Assembly (NCBI GenBank): GCA_009760885.1
Contig: CM019704.1
Location: 14,057,803 to 14,121,802 of the forward strand
Source of the DNA: Achatina immaculata
Taxonomy: Eukaryota > Mollusca > Gastropoda > Stylommatophora > Achatinidae
DNA: 64,000 nucleotides
Reading direction: 5' to 3'
A program made the translations under genes and the position numbers. Positions 55,055 to 64,000 of the stretch are shown piece after piece (position 1 is the stretch's first letter; the number at the start of each line of letters is the position of its first letter). The notes under the pieces are model-generated. The model was not told the origin of the DNA and made no database searches. It saw only the letters and a program-made list of their open reading frames with translations.

Positions 55055-55475
55055 ATGCCCAGACGGCCCGCTCTGTTGTAGAAGATGTGTGATAATGATG
55101 GTGAGAAGCAGAGACGGCCCGCTCTGTTGTAGAAGATGTGTGATAATGATGGTGAGAAGCAGAGGCGGCCCGCTCTGTTGTAGAAGATGTGTGATAATGA
55201 TGGTGAGAAGCAGAGACGGCCCGCTCTGTTGTAGAAGATGTGTGATAATGATGGTGAGAAGCAGAGGCGGCCCGCTCTGTTGTAGAAGATGTGTGATAAT
55301 GATGGTGAGAAGCAGAGACGGCCCGCTCTGTTGTAGAAGATGTGTGATAATGATGGTGAGAAGCAGAGACGGCCCGCTCTGTTGTAGAAGTTGTGTGATA
55401 ATGATGGTGAGAAGCAGAGACGGCCCGCTCTGTTGTAGAAGATGTGTGATAGTGATGGTGAGAAGCAGAGCCTGA
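55055..55475. repeat. Minisatellite, 51-bp unit, 8 copies
   Basis: CAGAGACGGCCCGCTCTGTT then GTAGAAGATGTGTGATAATG then ATGGTGAGAAG. Copies differ at one or two positions, mainly AGAGACGG or AGAGGCGG, which alternate from copy 1 to copy 5. Because 51 is 17 codons, frames stay open on both strands for up to 307 codons. Confidence 0.97.
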
Positions 55476-55779
55476 CGTATCACTGTGTGAGCGGACGACC
55501 AAGAAGAACGCATTTTGTGCGTCAAGACCATAATGGCGTCGGTTTCAGATATGACAGGCCGGCATCTCCAAAGAGATAAGAATTGTGACGGCAAAGGTGA
55601 CAGAATTGTCAACAAGAACTGTATATAGAGTTACGAGAGAAAGAAATATGATAAAACAATAAGTGAGATTTGAACTCTGGACTTCAGAAAGACAAGCGAC
55701 GGTTTAGTCAAGAAAAGACAATGTACAAAACAAATTCTGCTGTACCACAAGCCTTGCCGTTTACATCATTCTCATCCTC

Positions 55780-56010
55780 ATCAGGTTCCGTGCCGGCAGT
55801 CACGCCTCTCCACACATCTCCATCCCTGATATTTTCCATCAATTCAGTCGCTGATTTTTTATTAGGCCATCGAGTCCGACTGTCCGTGATTTTGTTTCTC
55901 TTGGTCTTCCTATGCTTCTCTTCCCATTTATCTTTCCTGTTATATTTTCAAGCCCTATCTTTCTCATTATATGTCCGATGAATAATGATTATCGTTTTCT
56001 TATAAATTTA
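55780..56010 (-). mobile_element. LINE C-terminal fragment
   Basis: The minus strand reads GHIMRKIGLENITGKINGKR, then SIGRPRETKSRTVGLDGLIK-like sequence with one frame break. It is of the LINE-B/D type. Confidence 0.65.
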
Positions 56011-56624
56011 ATTCTCTTCCTTTCTTCACTTCCTTTTGTTAGACAAACCCCAGTTTATCATCTTTGACGTCCTTGCTAATCTTCAGATTCTCTTTTCTAA
56101 GAAACTACATCTCTGATACCTCTAGTAGTCTATGATGTTTACAATTATACTAAATTATACGTCATAAAAGATGATAAGGAAAAAGAAACTGCCGATATAG
56201 TCATTTCGGGTCCTATTTTGAATGCAGGAGTCCATTTTGTTTTTCCAAGAGCCAATGGCTGAAGGATTGCGGGTAATGACCTAATTTTATGTGTTTTCCG
56301 TCTCAGTTCCCGCTATTTCTCAGCTGCATGACTTATGAAATCACTCTCCTTAACCAACTGTGGCCAAAACAAACCACTGCGCTACAACAGTTCTGCAGCA
56401 GCATTTAACTACCCACTATGCCACGCTGGTAAAATTAAACGGGCTGTTTCACGGGCGCGAGGAGACATAATCCCTGCCCGGGGTAATGTCATGTCTGGGG
56501 TCTCGTCCGCACAGAGGCGGGTACAAGTGTTAACCAAATCAAATTTGTGGCCCTCTCTTGAGCACCTTCAGACTACAGCCAAGAATAATGAAGCGGAAGC
56601 GGGTTTCTAGTTCTCGTTGTTCTG

Positions 56625-56880
56625 ACAGAACAGTGCTTCTTAACATTTTCTTATCTCCGTGGATTGGCGTGGACCCCTTTTCCGGCCTGAGAACAGCTGT
56701 CAACTCCCTCATTAAAAATAAAGCAATAAATAGAATTAGAGTAATGCTAGGATTTAAAAAAAATTTCTTATCAGAATCAACCCAACTGATGGTCCGTGGA
56801 CCCACAAAAATCATTCAACTGACTCCTTGAGAGTTCACGGATGCCAGGGAATGTGACCATCACATGTTGAGAGCAGAGGA
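56625..56880. mobile_element. hAT-like MITE
   Basis: The left end CAGTGCTTCTTAACATTT and the inverted right end CTGCTCTCAACATGTG are partners. The interior has GTGGACCCCTTTTCCGGCCT and GGTCCGTGGACCCACAAAAA, like the copy at 25088. Confidence 0.6.
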
Positions 56881-57370
56881 ATGTTGCTTCTGCCCGTTCT
56901 TCCCAGCCCTCCTCTCTTCCCTTCCTTCTTTCTTTTTTTTTCACTCCCTCCTTCTTTACTTCCTGTTTCCTTTGTTCGTTTGTTCTTTCTCTGATCGCTT
57001 GTGTCTTCTCAAAGACGATAAAAAATAGCCATTTGTGTCGTCATTCAGAACTGTTTTTTAGACTTAACACTGGCCGTTGTTTCTTTTTAAATCACATGTT
57101 TACATTTTATCTGACAGCAAGGAAGAACACATTTCTGAAACTAACAGATTGCAATATAAATTTTAAAATGTATATCTGGACTTGGGTAGGATGTACGATC
57201 AGCCAAAAAAACAAAAAAAGAGACGTCATTAGGTGGATTTCACAAGACGAACTGTCTTACATACGTTAGCTAAATGTCAGGATGCCATCTGATAATCTGT
57301 GAAACACAGACGTCTCTCAAAAAACAGGAACTTCTACTTTCAAGAATTGAGGATATTTGTCATGTACAGT
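56881..57370. other. Unassigned stretch
   Basis: Pyrimidine-rich in 56910-57010. A 78-codon plus-strand frame at 57033-57269 has no recognised domain. Confidence 0.4.
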
Positions 57371-57379
57371 ATTTTATTT

Positions 57380-57410
57380 TGCTCTCTCTCTCTCTCTCTC
57401 TCTCTCTCAG
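57380..57410. repeat. CT dinucleotide microsatellite
   Basis: About 14 CT units. A second CT-rich run lies at 57570-57612. Confidence 0.95.
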
Positions 57411-57599
57411 CCGGCACAGATCAGCGTAAACAGGTCTGAATTCTACCTTTCAAAAACAGACTTGTTTTCAACAAAGAATCTGTTTTGAACTGGACTGTGT
57501 GCTCTAACTTTTAACTACTTATTAGATGAATATTACGTTGTGGTTAGCCCTGAATTCTGCTGTTTATATGAACATCTCTCTCTGTCTCTCTCTCCCCTC

Positions 57600-57760
57600 T
57601 CCCTCTCTCTCTGCTCAAGACATACATGGCTGGTTACAGCAGTTTTGCCGGATCTTTGCTTTGCTCCCCTTCTGACTATCTCACACGTCAGTCTTTTGTT
57701 TACCAGCATTTTCTCTGCCGTAGGTCTCCAAGTCTCTTTACGCCAAGGCATTTTTCTTTC
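57600..57760 (-). mobile_element. LINE-F C-terminal fragment
   Basis: The minus strand reads RKETWRPTAEKMLVNKRLTC, matching RPKETWRRTTERMLSNRGLT of LINE-F at 35985-36380. Confidence 0.7.
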
Positions 57761-57765
57761 ACTCT

Positions 57766-58270
57766 ATTCTGAACATGGCAGATAAATGTATGGAAGATAC
57801 GACGAATATATTATTTGCTAATCGTACGTACAACTATTCTGAACATGTCAGATAAATGTATGGAAGATAGGACGAATATATTATTTGCTAATCGTACGTA
57901 CAACTATTCTGAACATGTCAGATAAATGTATGGAAGATACGACGAATATATTATTTGCTAATCGTACGTACAACTATTCTGAACATGTCAGATAAATGTA
58001 TGGAAGATAGGACGAATATATTATTTGCTAATCGTACGTACAACTATTCTGAACATGTCAGATAAATGTATGGAAGATACGACGAATATATTATTTGCTA
58101 ATCGCACGTACAACTATTCTGAACATGTCAGATAAATGTATGGAAGATAGGACGAATATATTCTTTGCTAATCGTACGTACAACTATTCTGAACATGTCA
58201 GATAAATGTATGGAAGATAGGACGAATATATTATTTGCTAATCGTACGTACAACTATTCTGAACATGGCA
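57766..58270. repeat. Minisatellite, 70-bp unit with 140-bp higher order, 7 copies
   Basis: The unit is ACAACTATTCTGAACATGTC then AGATAAATGTATGGAAGATA then (C or G)GACGAATATATTATTTGC then TAATCGTACGT. The C and G versions alternate for the first six copies, a strict 140-bp dimer. The first and last copies share the variant ACATGGCA, so the array is bounded by the same variant. Confidence 0.97.
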
Positions 58271-58374
58271 CTACGCTCTGTGTCTGTGAATCAATTCGTA
58301 CATAATCTAAATCTATGCCCCGTAGCATCTGCATGAGGTAGGGGTTGTGAAGTATTAGTGCCTTCACATTTCTA

Positions 58375-58575
58375 GGCCACCGCAGAATTTGACTTTGACC
58401 TGTCCTGGCTGCCTTTGTTTTCCCAGAGAAGCCCCTATGTATCCATTTTTCGAAAGTAGGTGACCCTGATGCCGATCGGTTGGAAAAAAAAATCCCACCC
58501 GAGTGCGAAATCGAACCGGGGACCTTCTGATTGGCAGGCGAGTGCACCAGACACTACACCACCGCGACACTTGGC
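58375..58575 (-). mobile_element. tRNA-headed SINE, type 3-like
   Basis: The minus strand starts AGTGTCGCGGTGGTGTAGTG (A-box region) and has the B box GGTTCGATTTCGC, then a body with an T-run (plus-strand A-run at 58484) and AAATGGATACATAGGGGC. Confidence 0.75.
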
Positions 58576-58579
58576 AAAG

Positions 58580-59060
58580 GATACTTACGTTTACTGTGTA
58601 GTCATCATTAGTTACCGTAAGAAGATTTACCGCTGTATAAATAAAGCAGATTTTAATTTGTTTTTTAACCCGAAGCTTCAAACATGGCACATGGTCTGAC
58701 AAGAACTTACTGGACAACTGCAAAGAGAATAAGACACAAGGCAAATTTCTCGATGCAGGCCAAAGATCAGAACGGCTCCACTTAGGAAAGTTGGGATTTA
58801 TGAGATCGCAGCTCTGGTTTAGCTTGGCCAGAAGATTGGTGACTGGTGGGATAACATCGTCACGCGTTCTTGACTACGTGCTGGGAGAGAAAAATTGAAA
58901 ACACCAGGAGCTACACATTACCATCAGTTGGCCAGGATCAGTGGCGGATTAGCCATTAGGCTCGAGAGGATTAAGCTTAAGAGCCCCAGCATGAAGGGAA
59001 AATACAATTTCTGCAAATACAGATTATCATTTTAAGTAATAATCATTTATAACCAGTATG
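58580..59060. other. Mostly unassigned; holds a candidate minus-strand exon
   Basis: The minus-strand segment 58711-58873 is preceded by a long pyrimidine tract and followed by GTAAGT. It is discussed under findings as a possible extra MON2 exon. Nothing else is recognised. Confidence 0.3.
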
Positions 59061-59072
59061 ATTATGCTAGCG

Positions 59073-59075
<3 letters not shown>

Positions 59076-59105
<30 letters not shown>

Positions 59106-59106
59106 T
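59076..59106. repeat. ATC trinucleotide microsatellite
   Basis: About 10 CAT units. Confidence 0.97.
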
Positions 59107-59219
59107 TTCTTCTTCCACATTTAGTCTCTGTCTCTGCAGTTCTGTCTCTCGGACAAACTGGAGGGTTTTTTTTGGTAGGTCCTGCACAGAACGCTAGGTA
59201 TATTATCCGAAAGACAGTG

Positions 59220-59460
59220 CTCTGTCTGTTGTACAGTAACATCCTAGCCCGGCTAACGGGGTCCGGATCGCCATAAGATCCCATGGTGAGTCAGCAAAAG
59301 AAGTACTACATACTCCATGCCACTGAAAGAACAACAGCCGCTGTAACCTACTCCCTGTCCGAACGAAGCTGTGCTTCAAATCGTCACATCCTCCGCTGCA
59401 AAAGGAACATCAGCTAGCAGTTCCTGAGAGATAGAAGAAGTAATATAAAGTCATACAGAA
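59220..59460 (-). repeat. Dispersed repeat, partner of 47811-48070
   Basis: Contains AGCCCGGCTAACGGGGTCCG and AAAGAAGTACTACATACTCC, and ends near AGAAGAAGTAA, all in the order seen at 47811-48070. Probably a LINE 5' region. Confidence 0.65.
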
Positions 59461-59988
59461 CACAACTAGAGGGGAATCAGGCCATCAGAAGATGGGTAGT
59501 GCAGGTGTGAAGGGACGAGTACCGGTACTAAGTTTAGTTTGTGAGACATACAAGAAATGACAGCTGCGGTAAAATCTGCTTTTAGTAACGAACAATTTGT
59601 GCCCGACTTTCTTACTAGAAGAAGACCAAAAAACTAAATTTATATTTTTCATGCATTCATTTTCTTGTTCTTAACTATGTTGTTTTTGTACGTGATTCTT
59701 GAAAATAGACTTTTGCCGAAATATTGGATTGTTGTATATCCTTTATTTAAATGTACTCGTCTTGCTTTCTGCCATTCTCGTTTTTGGCACTTTCCTCACT
59801 CTTTCTATCCTGTTCTAAAACTGAACAATACACCCACCTATTTTCACACATTTAGTTCCGGGCTGTAGTGCCACATGAAACAACAATCTGTATTCACAGT
59901 TTTTCCCTGTTCAGCCACAGCGGTTAATCCGTCACTGAATAAATCATTCAAACCAACAGAAATCGGGCGACCAATATATAAGTATCAT
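59461..59988. other. Unassigned stretch
   Basis: No feature recognised. Ends at the target duplication of LINE-C copy 59999-60597. Confidence 0.4.
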
Positions 59989-59998
59989 TTCACTGAAA

Positions 59999-60597
59999 TG
60001 GAGAGTTTTGAATATCTTGGATCACTACTAACTAATAATGGAGATACAATGAGGGAAATTAAAAGGAGGACATCTATTGCTCTTCAGAAAGTAAAACAAA
60101 TAAAGAATCTGTGGAGAGGAGCAGACAGAACCACAAAAATAAGATTTTTAAGGGCATGCATCTTTCCCATCGCAACATATGCCTGTGAGACCTGGACACT
60201 TAACAAAACAGCTGAGAAGCACATAAATGCCTTTGAATGTAAATGCTATAGAAGAGTTCTCCAAATATCGTGGACACAAAAAAGAACAAATATATCTATA
60301 CTACAAGAGCTTAATATTGAAGAAGGCTGGCTAGTAAAGAGGATTAAAGAGAGAAAACTTAAATATTTTGGCCACATTAAACGTCATGATAATTTAGAGA
60401 AGACCGTATTGGAAGGATACATAATGGGAAAAAGAAAAAGAGGAAGACCGAAACGAAGATGGCTGCAAGACATCGTTGATGATCTGGAAATGGATGCAGC
60501 AGCAGCAGGCCATCTTGCTCACAACCGAGAGGCCTACAGGAGTGCTGTTTGGGAGGCAAAGTTCCGCAAGGGACATGCAAAGGAATGAATGAATGAA
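59999..60597 (+). mobile_element. LINE-C copy, the best-preserved one
   Basis: The plus strand is open from the 5' junction to the natural stop at 60586-60588: ESFEYLGSLLTNNGDTMREI, RRTSIALQKVKQIKNLWRGA, YACETWTLNKTAEKHINAFE, LQISWTQKRTNISILQELNI, LKYFGHIKRHDNLEKTVLEG, GKRKRGRPKRRWLQDIVDDL and the C-terminus. It ends in an AATG tail. The 10-base direct repeat TTCACTGAAA is at 59989-59998 and 60598-60607. Having no stop in about 195 codons, it is a young insertion. An ORF appears to start at 59875, but the part before 59997 is flanking DNA. Confidence 0.93.
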
Positions 60598-60609
60598 TTC
60601 ACTGAAAAC

Positions 60610-61170
60610 CCCACACTTTCCTCTCGGTTCAGCGAGGCTCAGTTTGGACGACTGGAAGAATGAATCATATAAAAACACATAGGCCTTCATTCTTCATTCT
60701 TCCAATAAACCGATTTGCGCCTAAATAAAAGATATTTCCATTATTGACAAAAACCTACCATACAACTCCAGTTTAAAAGCAATTTTTTTCTCCAGCACCG
60801 TCACATACATTCTCACAAAAGACACGACACCTTTGGGAGCTTCACTTTACAAACATCCATTAAAGATGAAAATTCCAAGTTACCCAAGCCCAGTTCGATA
60901 TTTCTCTTTTACAAGGTGAAATCTAAGAGTAAAACACTTGGTTCCCCTGAGGGAACCTCACAATTGTATCACTTTCTTGGGACGTGGGTGGGATTTGATT
61001 ACAGGTAGAATGACTGGAGGCTGTGTTCTGAACCGATAATAACAAACTTAAGTTTGCCAGGTTTGATAACACTCCTATACTTAAAGAAAATACTTGGAAA
61101 CGGATACAAAGTATTTAAATAAAACACGCATACACACACGCACGGAAATAACTTATTACGAACTTTATAA
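60610..61170. other. Unassigned stretch
   Basis: No feature recognised. Confidence 0.4.
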
Positions 61171-61174
61171 TGTA

Positions 61175-61385
61175 GTGTATATAATATACTGAAGACAATA
61201 CTAGAAGGAAAGGTGGAAGGAAAAAGAGCGAGAGGTGGACAAAGATTTAGACGGAAAGATAACACATGAGAGCTGACAGGACACAAGATGGCTGAGAGCA
61301 CCATCAAAGCGAGGAACTGAGGAAACTGGAGAATCATTACCGCCAACCTTTTGTACCCAAGACAGCACACGATGATGATGATCGC
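61175..61385 (+). mobile_element. LINE C-terminal fragment
   Basis: The plus strand reads LKTILEGKVEGKRARGGQRF with a stop soon after, then traces of the usual tail to ATGATGATGATCG. Same type as LINE-B. Confidence 0.6.
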
Positions 61386-61970
61386 GAATTATTCTTCACT
61401 TTTACACTATCCTCCGAACTGACTGTCCACACACTTGTGCCGAGGCTCCACTAGTTACGTGGCATAGTCATAATGGAAATGATTAGACTGACGTCAGAAC
61501 GGCAAATCATTCTCGTAATCTGCAGCACGGTTCCAATCAAAGCCACATCCTCTAATGGCCCGGTTCTATACCTTAGTATGATTACAGACCACCCACTGAA
61601 CTGCCCGGTATGCCTCCATTACCTCCTTCGCTAAGCTGTCTAAATCATTTTCTTAGTTATCTTCACAAGCCCTACTAGGTACCGGTCTGTTAAAAAAATA
61701 TCAACAGCTTGATCTTACTTTACATATGGATAGCTAGAAACAGAACAGGTGAAAGAAACTATTGTACTAGACAGAATTCCATACCTCCATCGTTTGGTTC
61801 CCATAACCTCAGGGTATGGATACCACGGGTGACCTTGTTCTAAGGTGTTCTGAGAACTTCTAAGTAGAGATGAAAACATTAGGGACTGAACGCCGCATGA
61901 AAAATAATCCCAACCGGTGAAATCCGAGTCTATGAATCTCCGAAGCTTTTTTTCTGACTGATATTTGGTC
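61386..61970. other. Unassigned stretch
   Basis: No feature recognised. Confidence 0.4.
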
Positions 61971-61973
61971 TAT

Positions 61974-62120
61974 AATGGGAAAAAGAAAGAGAGAAAGACC
62001 AAGGCGAAGATGGCTGCGAAGATCGTTGACGATCTGCGAATGGCTACATCAGCAACAAGACATTTTGCTTACAACCGAGGAGCCTACAGGAGAGCTGTTA
62101 GGGAGGCAAAGTTCCGCGGT
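61974..62120 (+). mobile_element. LINE-C 3' fragment, decayed
   Basis: Matches LINE-C from ATAATGGGAAAAAGAAAGAG to GGGAGGCAAAGTTCCGC, with a small deletion (CTGCGAAGATCGTTG against CTGCAAGACATCGTTG) and no AATG tail. Confidence 0.8.
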
Positions 62121-62572
62121 ATTACTTTCACGTCTCGGCCACACCGAGACAAACTTTCAGCATCATCGATGTCCGAACATTCTTTTCTGTGAACAATGTT
62201 CATTCTTCGACGAATATGTATTGCAGACCTGCGCGGTAAGAGTTCCTCAGCCAGATCATCTGGACAGATATCTCCAATGATTTTGATATACTGGTTAAAC
62301 AGTGATACACAAAGAAAGATGGCTTGCGAACATGAGGAACATTTGAAACATTAGAGAGACAGAGACCGGGAGGAAAAAGAAGGAATGATAGAGGAGAGAG
62401 AGAGAGCCAGAAAAAAATCGGAAAAAGGAGATGAAAAGTAAAAGAAAGAAATGAGATAGAAAAGCAATCGGAGAGAAACAGTGTGAAACTGAGAGAAACA
62501 AGTAAACAGAAAGAGTGACTGAACAAATGACAGAAAAAAGCAAAAGAATGAACAGAGGGAACGAGGGATATA

Positions 62573-62640
62573 AGACAGACAGACAGACAGACAGACTGAT
62601 ATTGGGTAAATGAGAGAGAGAGAGAGAGAGAGAATGAATG
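62573..62640. repeat. CAGA and GA microsatellites with GAAT tail
   Basis: Six ACAG units at about 62575-62598, a GA run at 62611-62632, then GAATGAATGAAT, which is the 3' tail of the LINE that follows. Confidence 0.93.
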
Positions 62641-64000
62641 AATGAATAATTTTTATTTTTAAAGGGTAAAGAACTGGGCACGCAGGCCCATCTTACATTC
62701 TGCCCTTCATCACTCCATCTTTCATTCTTCCCACATACTCGATTTAATACAAGTATACAAATTACATTAGGAAAAAAACGTATCAAAAGAATGTAAGATT
62801 AAACTATTGCATAGTAAAAGCGAAGAAGTAATTAACATAATAAAATAGCACTCACACACACACACACACACACGCATACACAGACATATACATAATCAAG
62901 ATACACTGTCAGTACAGATCTTCTAACATATGTTTTTTTACCAAACATTAAAATAATTTCTAACAATATCTAACAAGTTACTTTTCAAACTATGTCATTT
63001 TAGTATTTGATGGCTGGCGAGTCATGGGTTGAGAGAATGCTGGTTATTCTATGGAGGCATATATTTACAAGCAAGTAAATAATGAAAAAGGTTTGAGTTA
63101 AAGGATGAAGTATTACTAGTGGATTTTAAATGGTAGGGGAGGTTGTTCCAGAGCTGTACTGTAGAGTATGCAAGGCTTTTCTTGTACAGATCAATCCTGG
63201 GTTTAGGAAGAAGACAGTTTATTTTTAAACGCTGGCTATGTTTAGTGTTATACGTAAACAATGACCACAAGTAAGGCGGAGCATTGTGCGACAGAATTCT
63301 GTGAAGAAACGTAACTTTGTTAAAAATGACTCTATATCTGAGGGGTAGAATTTTGAGTTGTTTGTGCTGATCTACAGTCTGTACTGGGTGTTTGTCACAA
63401 ATCAGATTTAATGTCCATTTGTGAAGTGAGTGGAGCCTTTTTGTGTTTGAGACTGAGCATCCTTCCCAGATTGTGGAACAGTAATCTAAGTGTGTTTGTA
63501 TGTGTGATATGTAGTATATCTTGTTCGTGTTTTTGTCGATAAAATGTTTAATTTTGGATAGTTGGTAAACTTTCTGTGCAGTCAAGTTTGTTAAGTTTGT
63601 TAAGTTATGTACGTTGAGAATTCCAAGTTAAATGCTGATCAATCATGAGTCCTAGAGTTTTATGTTCATGAACATTTTCTACTGCCTTAGTCCCAGCACA
63701 AAACTGTAGTGAAGTTTTTGTTGCATTCTACAGTGTCTGTCTTGTAGTGATGAGCATGGATTTTGTTTTGTTGGTGTTTATCAACATACCATTTTTATTA
63801 CTCCATTTAATCAAACAACTGTTTATATAATTTTGGAGCGTTGTCTGTAGATTATTGATGTCACAGTCACTATTGTAAACAATACAATCATCAGCAAAAA
63901 GAGCACATGAAGAGTGCTTTAAATGTAGTGGTAGGTCGTTAATGTAGATAGCAAAGAGAAGACCAAGAATGGAGCCTTGAGGAATACCAGTATCAACCAC
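62633..64000 (-). mobile_element. CR1/L2-like LINE, 3' half, continues beyond the window
   Basis: The minus-strand frame 63728-64000 encodes GIPQGSILGLLFAIYINDLP (motif B region) and CALFADDCIVY (catalytic FADD), then the KTKSMLI motif. After a stop at about 63725 and a frame break near 63600, the frame 63049-63585 carries the C-terminal domain: YISHIQTHLDYCSTIWEGCS, KRLHSLHKWTLNLICD, LKILPLRYRVIFNKVTFLHR and LAYSTVQLWNNLP. This domain order is typical of CR1, L2 and related LINEs, unlike the RTE-like families A, C and F in this window. The 3' UTR ends in a GAAT repeat. Confidence 0.88.

Noticed and set aside
54692..55615. Minus-strand ORF of 307 codons
   Set aside because: It is entirely a 51-bp minisatellite plus a GAT microsatellite; no domain and no codon bias independent of the repeat.
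59875..59996. N-terminal extension of the LINE-C ORF (MKQQSVFTVF...)
   Set aside because: It lies outside the target duplication (59989-59998), so it is flanking DNA that happens to be open in the same frame.

Overview
This window is animal nuclear DNA rather than prokaryotic sequence. It holds spliced exons with GT/AG borders, hundreds of bases of non-coding sequence between them, many decayed non-LTR retrotransposons (LINEs), tRNA-headed SINEs, a dead mariner, hAT-like MITEs and an exceptional number of minisatellites. The mix of LINE types and SINEs and the protein similarities fit an invertebrate, most likely a mollusc such as a gastropod. That placement is inference; the sequence does not name the species.

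Two host genes can be supported. The first is a bZIP transcription factor of the NFIL3/PAR type on the plus strand (coding exon 13046-14203, preceded by a splice acceptor at 12930, with a short upstream ORF). The second is the middle and C-terminal part of MON2, a HEAT-repeat Golgi/endosome trafficking regulator, on the minus strand. Eight MON2 exons (39575-39685, 37927-38102, 35255-35417, 30850-31131, 28835-29033, 23729-24336, 21854-21997, 20489-20617) join in compatible reading phases into about 604 codons. The first and last MON2 exons were not found. The gene therefore starts at higher coordinates and ends below 20489, possibly beyond the window, in which case the bZIP gene would lie inside it on the opposite strand.

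Everything else is mobile or tandemly repeated DNA. Layout: 0.5-4 kb, LINE fragments, one nested in another; 7-12 kb, four minisatellites, the last split by a LINE that itself holds a second insertion of the same family; 12.9-14.7 kb, the bZIP gene; 15-20 kb, SINEs, minisatellites and a 1.4-kb composite repeat; 20.4-39.7 kb, MON2 exons with repeat-filled introns, including a 2.5-kb array at 26.3-28.8 kb and a three-layer nest of elements at 32.6-34.8 kb; 40-48 kb, SINEs, MITEs, minisatellites and a 1.5-kb full-size copy of the composite retroposon; 48.5-52.5 kb, a mariner carcass swollen by inserts; 53-62 kb, microsatellites, two in-frame minisatellites and LINE fragments; 62.6-64 kb, the 3' half of a CR1/L2-like LINE that runs off the window.

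The most informative layer is structural. At least nine insertions carry target-site duplications visible by eye, and in several nested cases the uninterrupted reading frame of the host element, or a paralogue, confirms the empty site. They define at least four LINE families (here called LINE-A, C, D and F) and one composite retroposon family (here called E) that I do not recognise.
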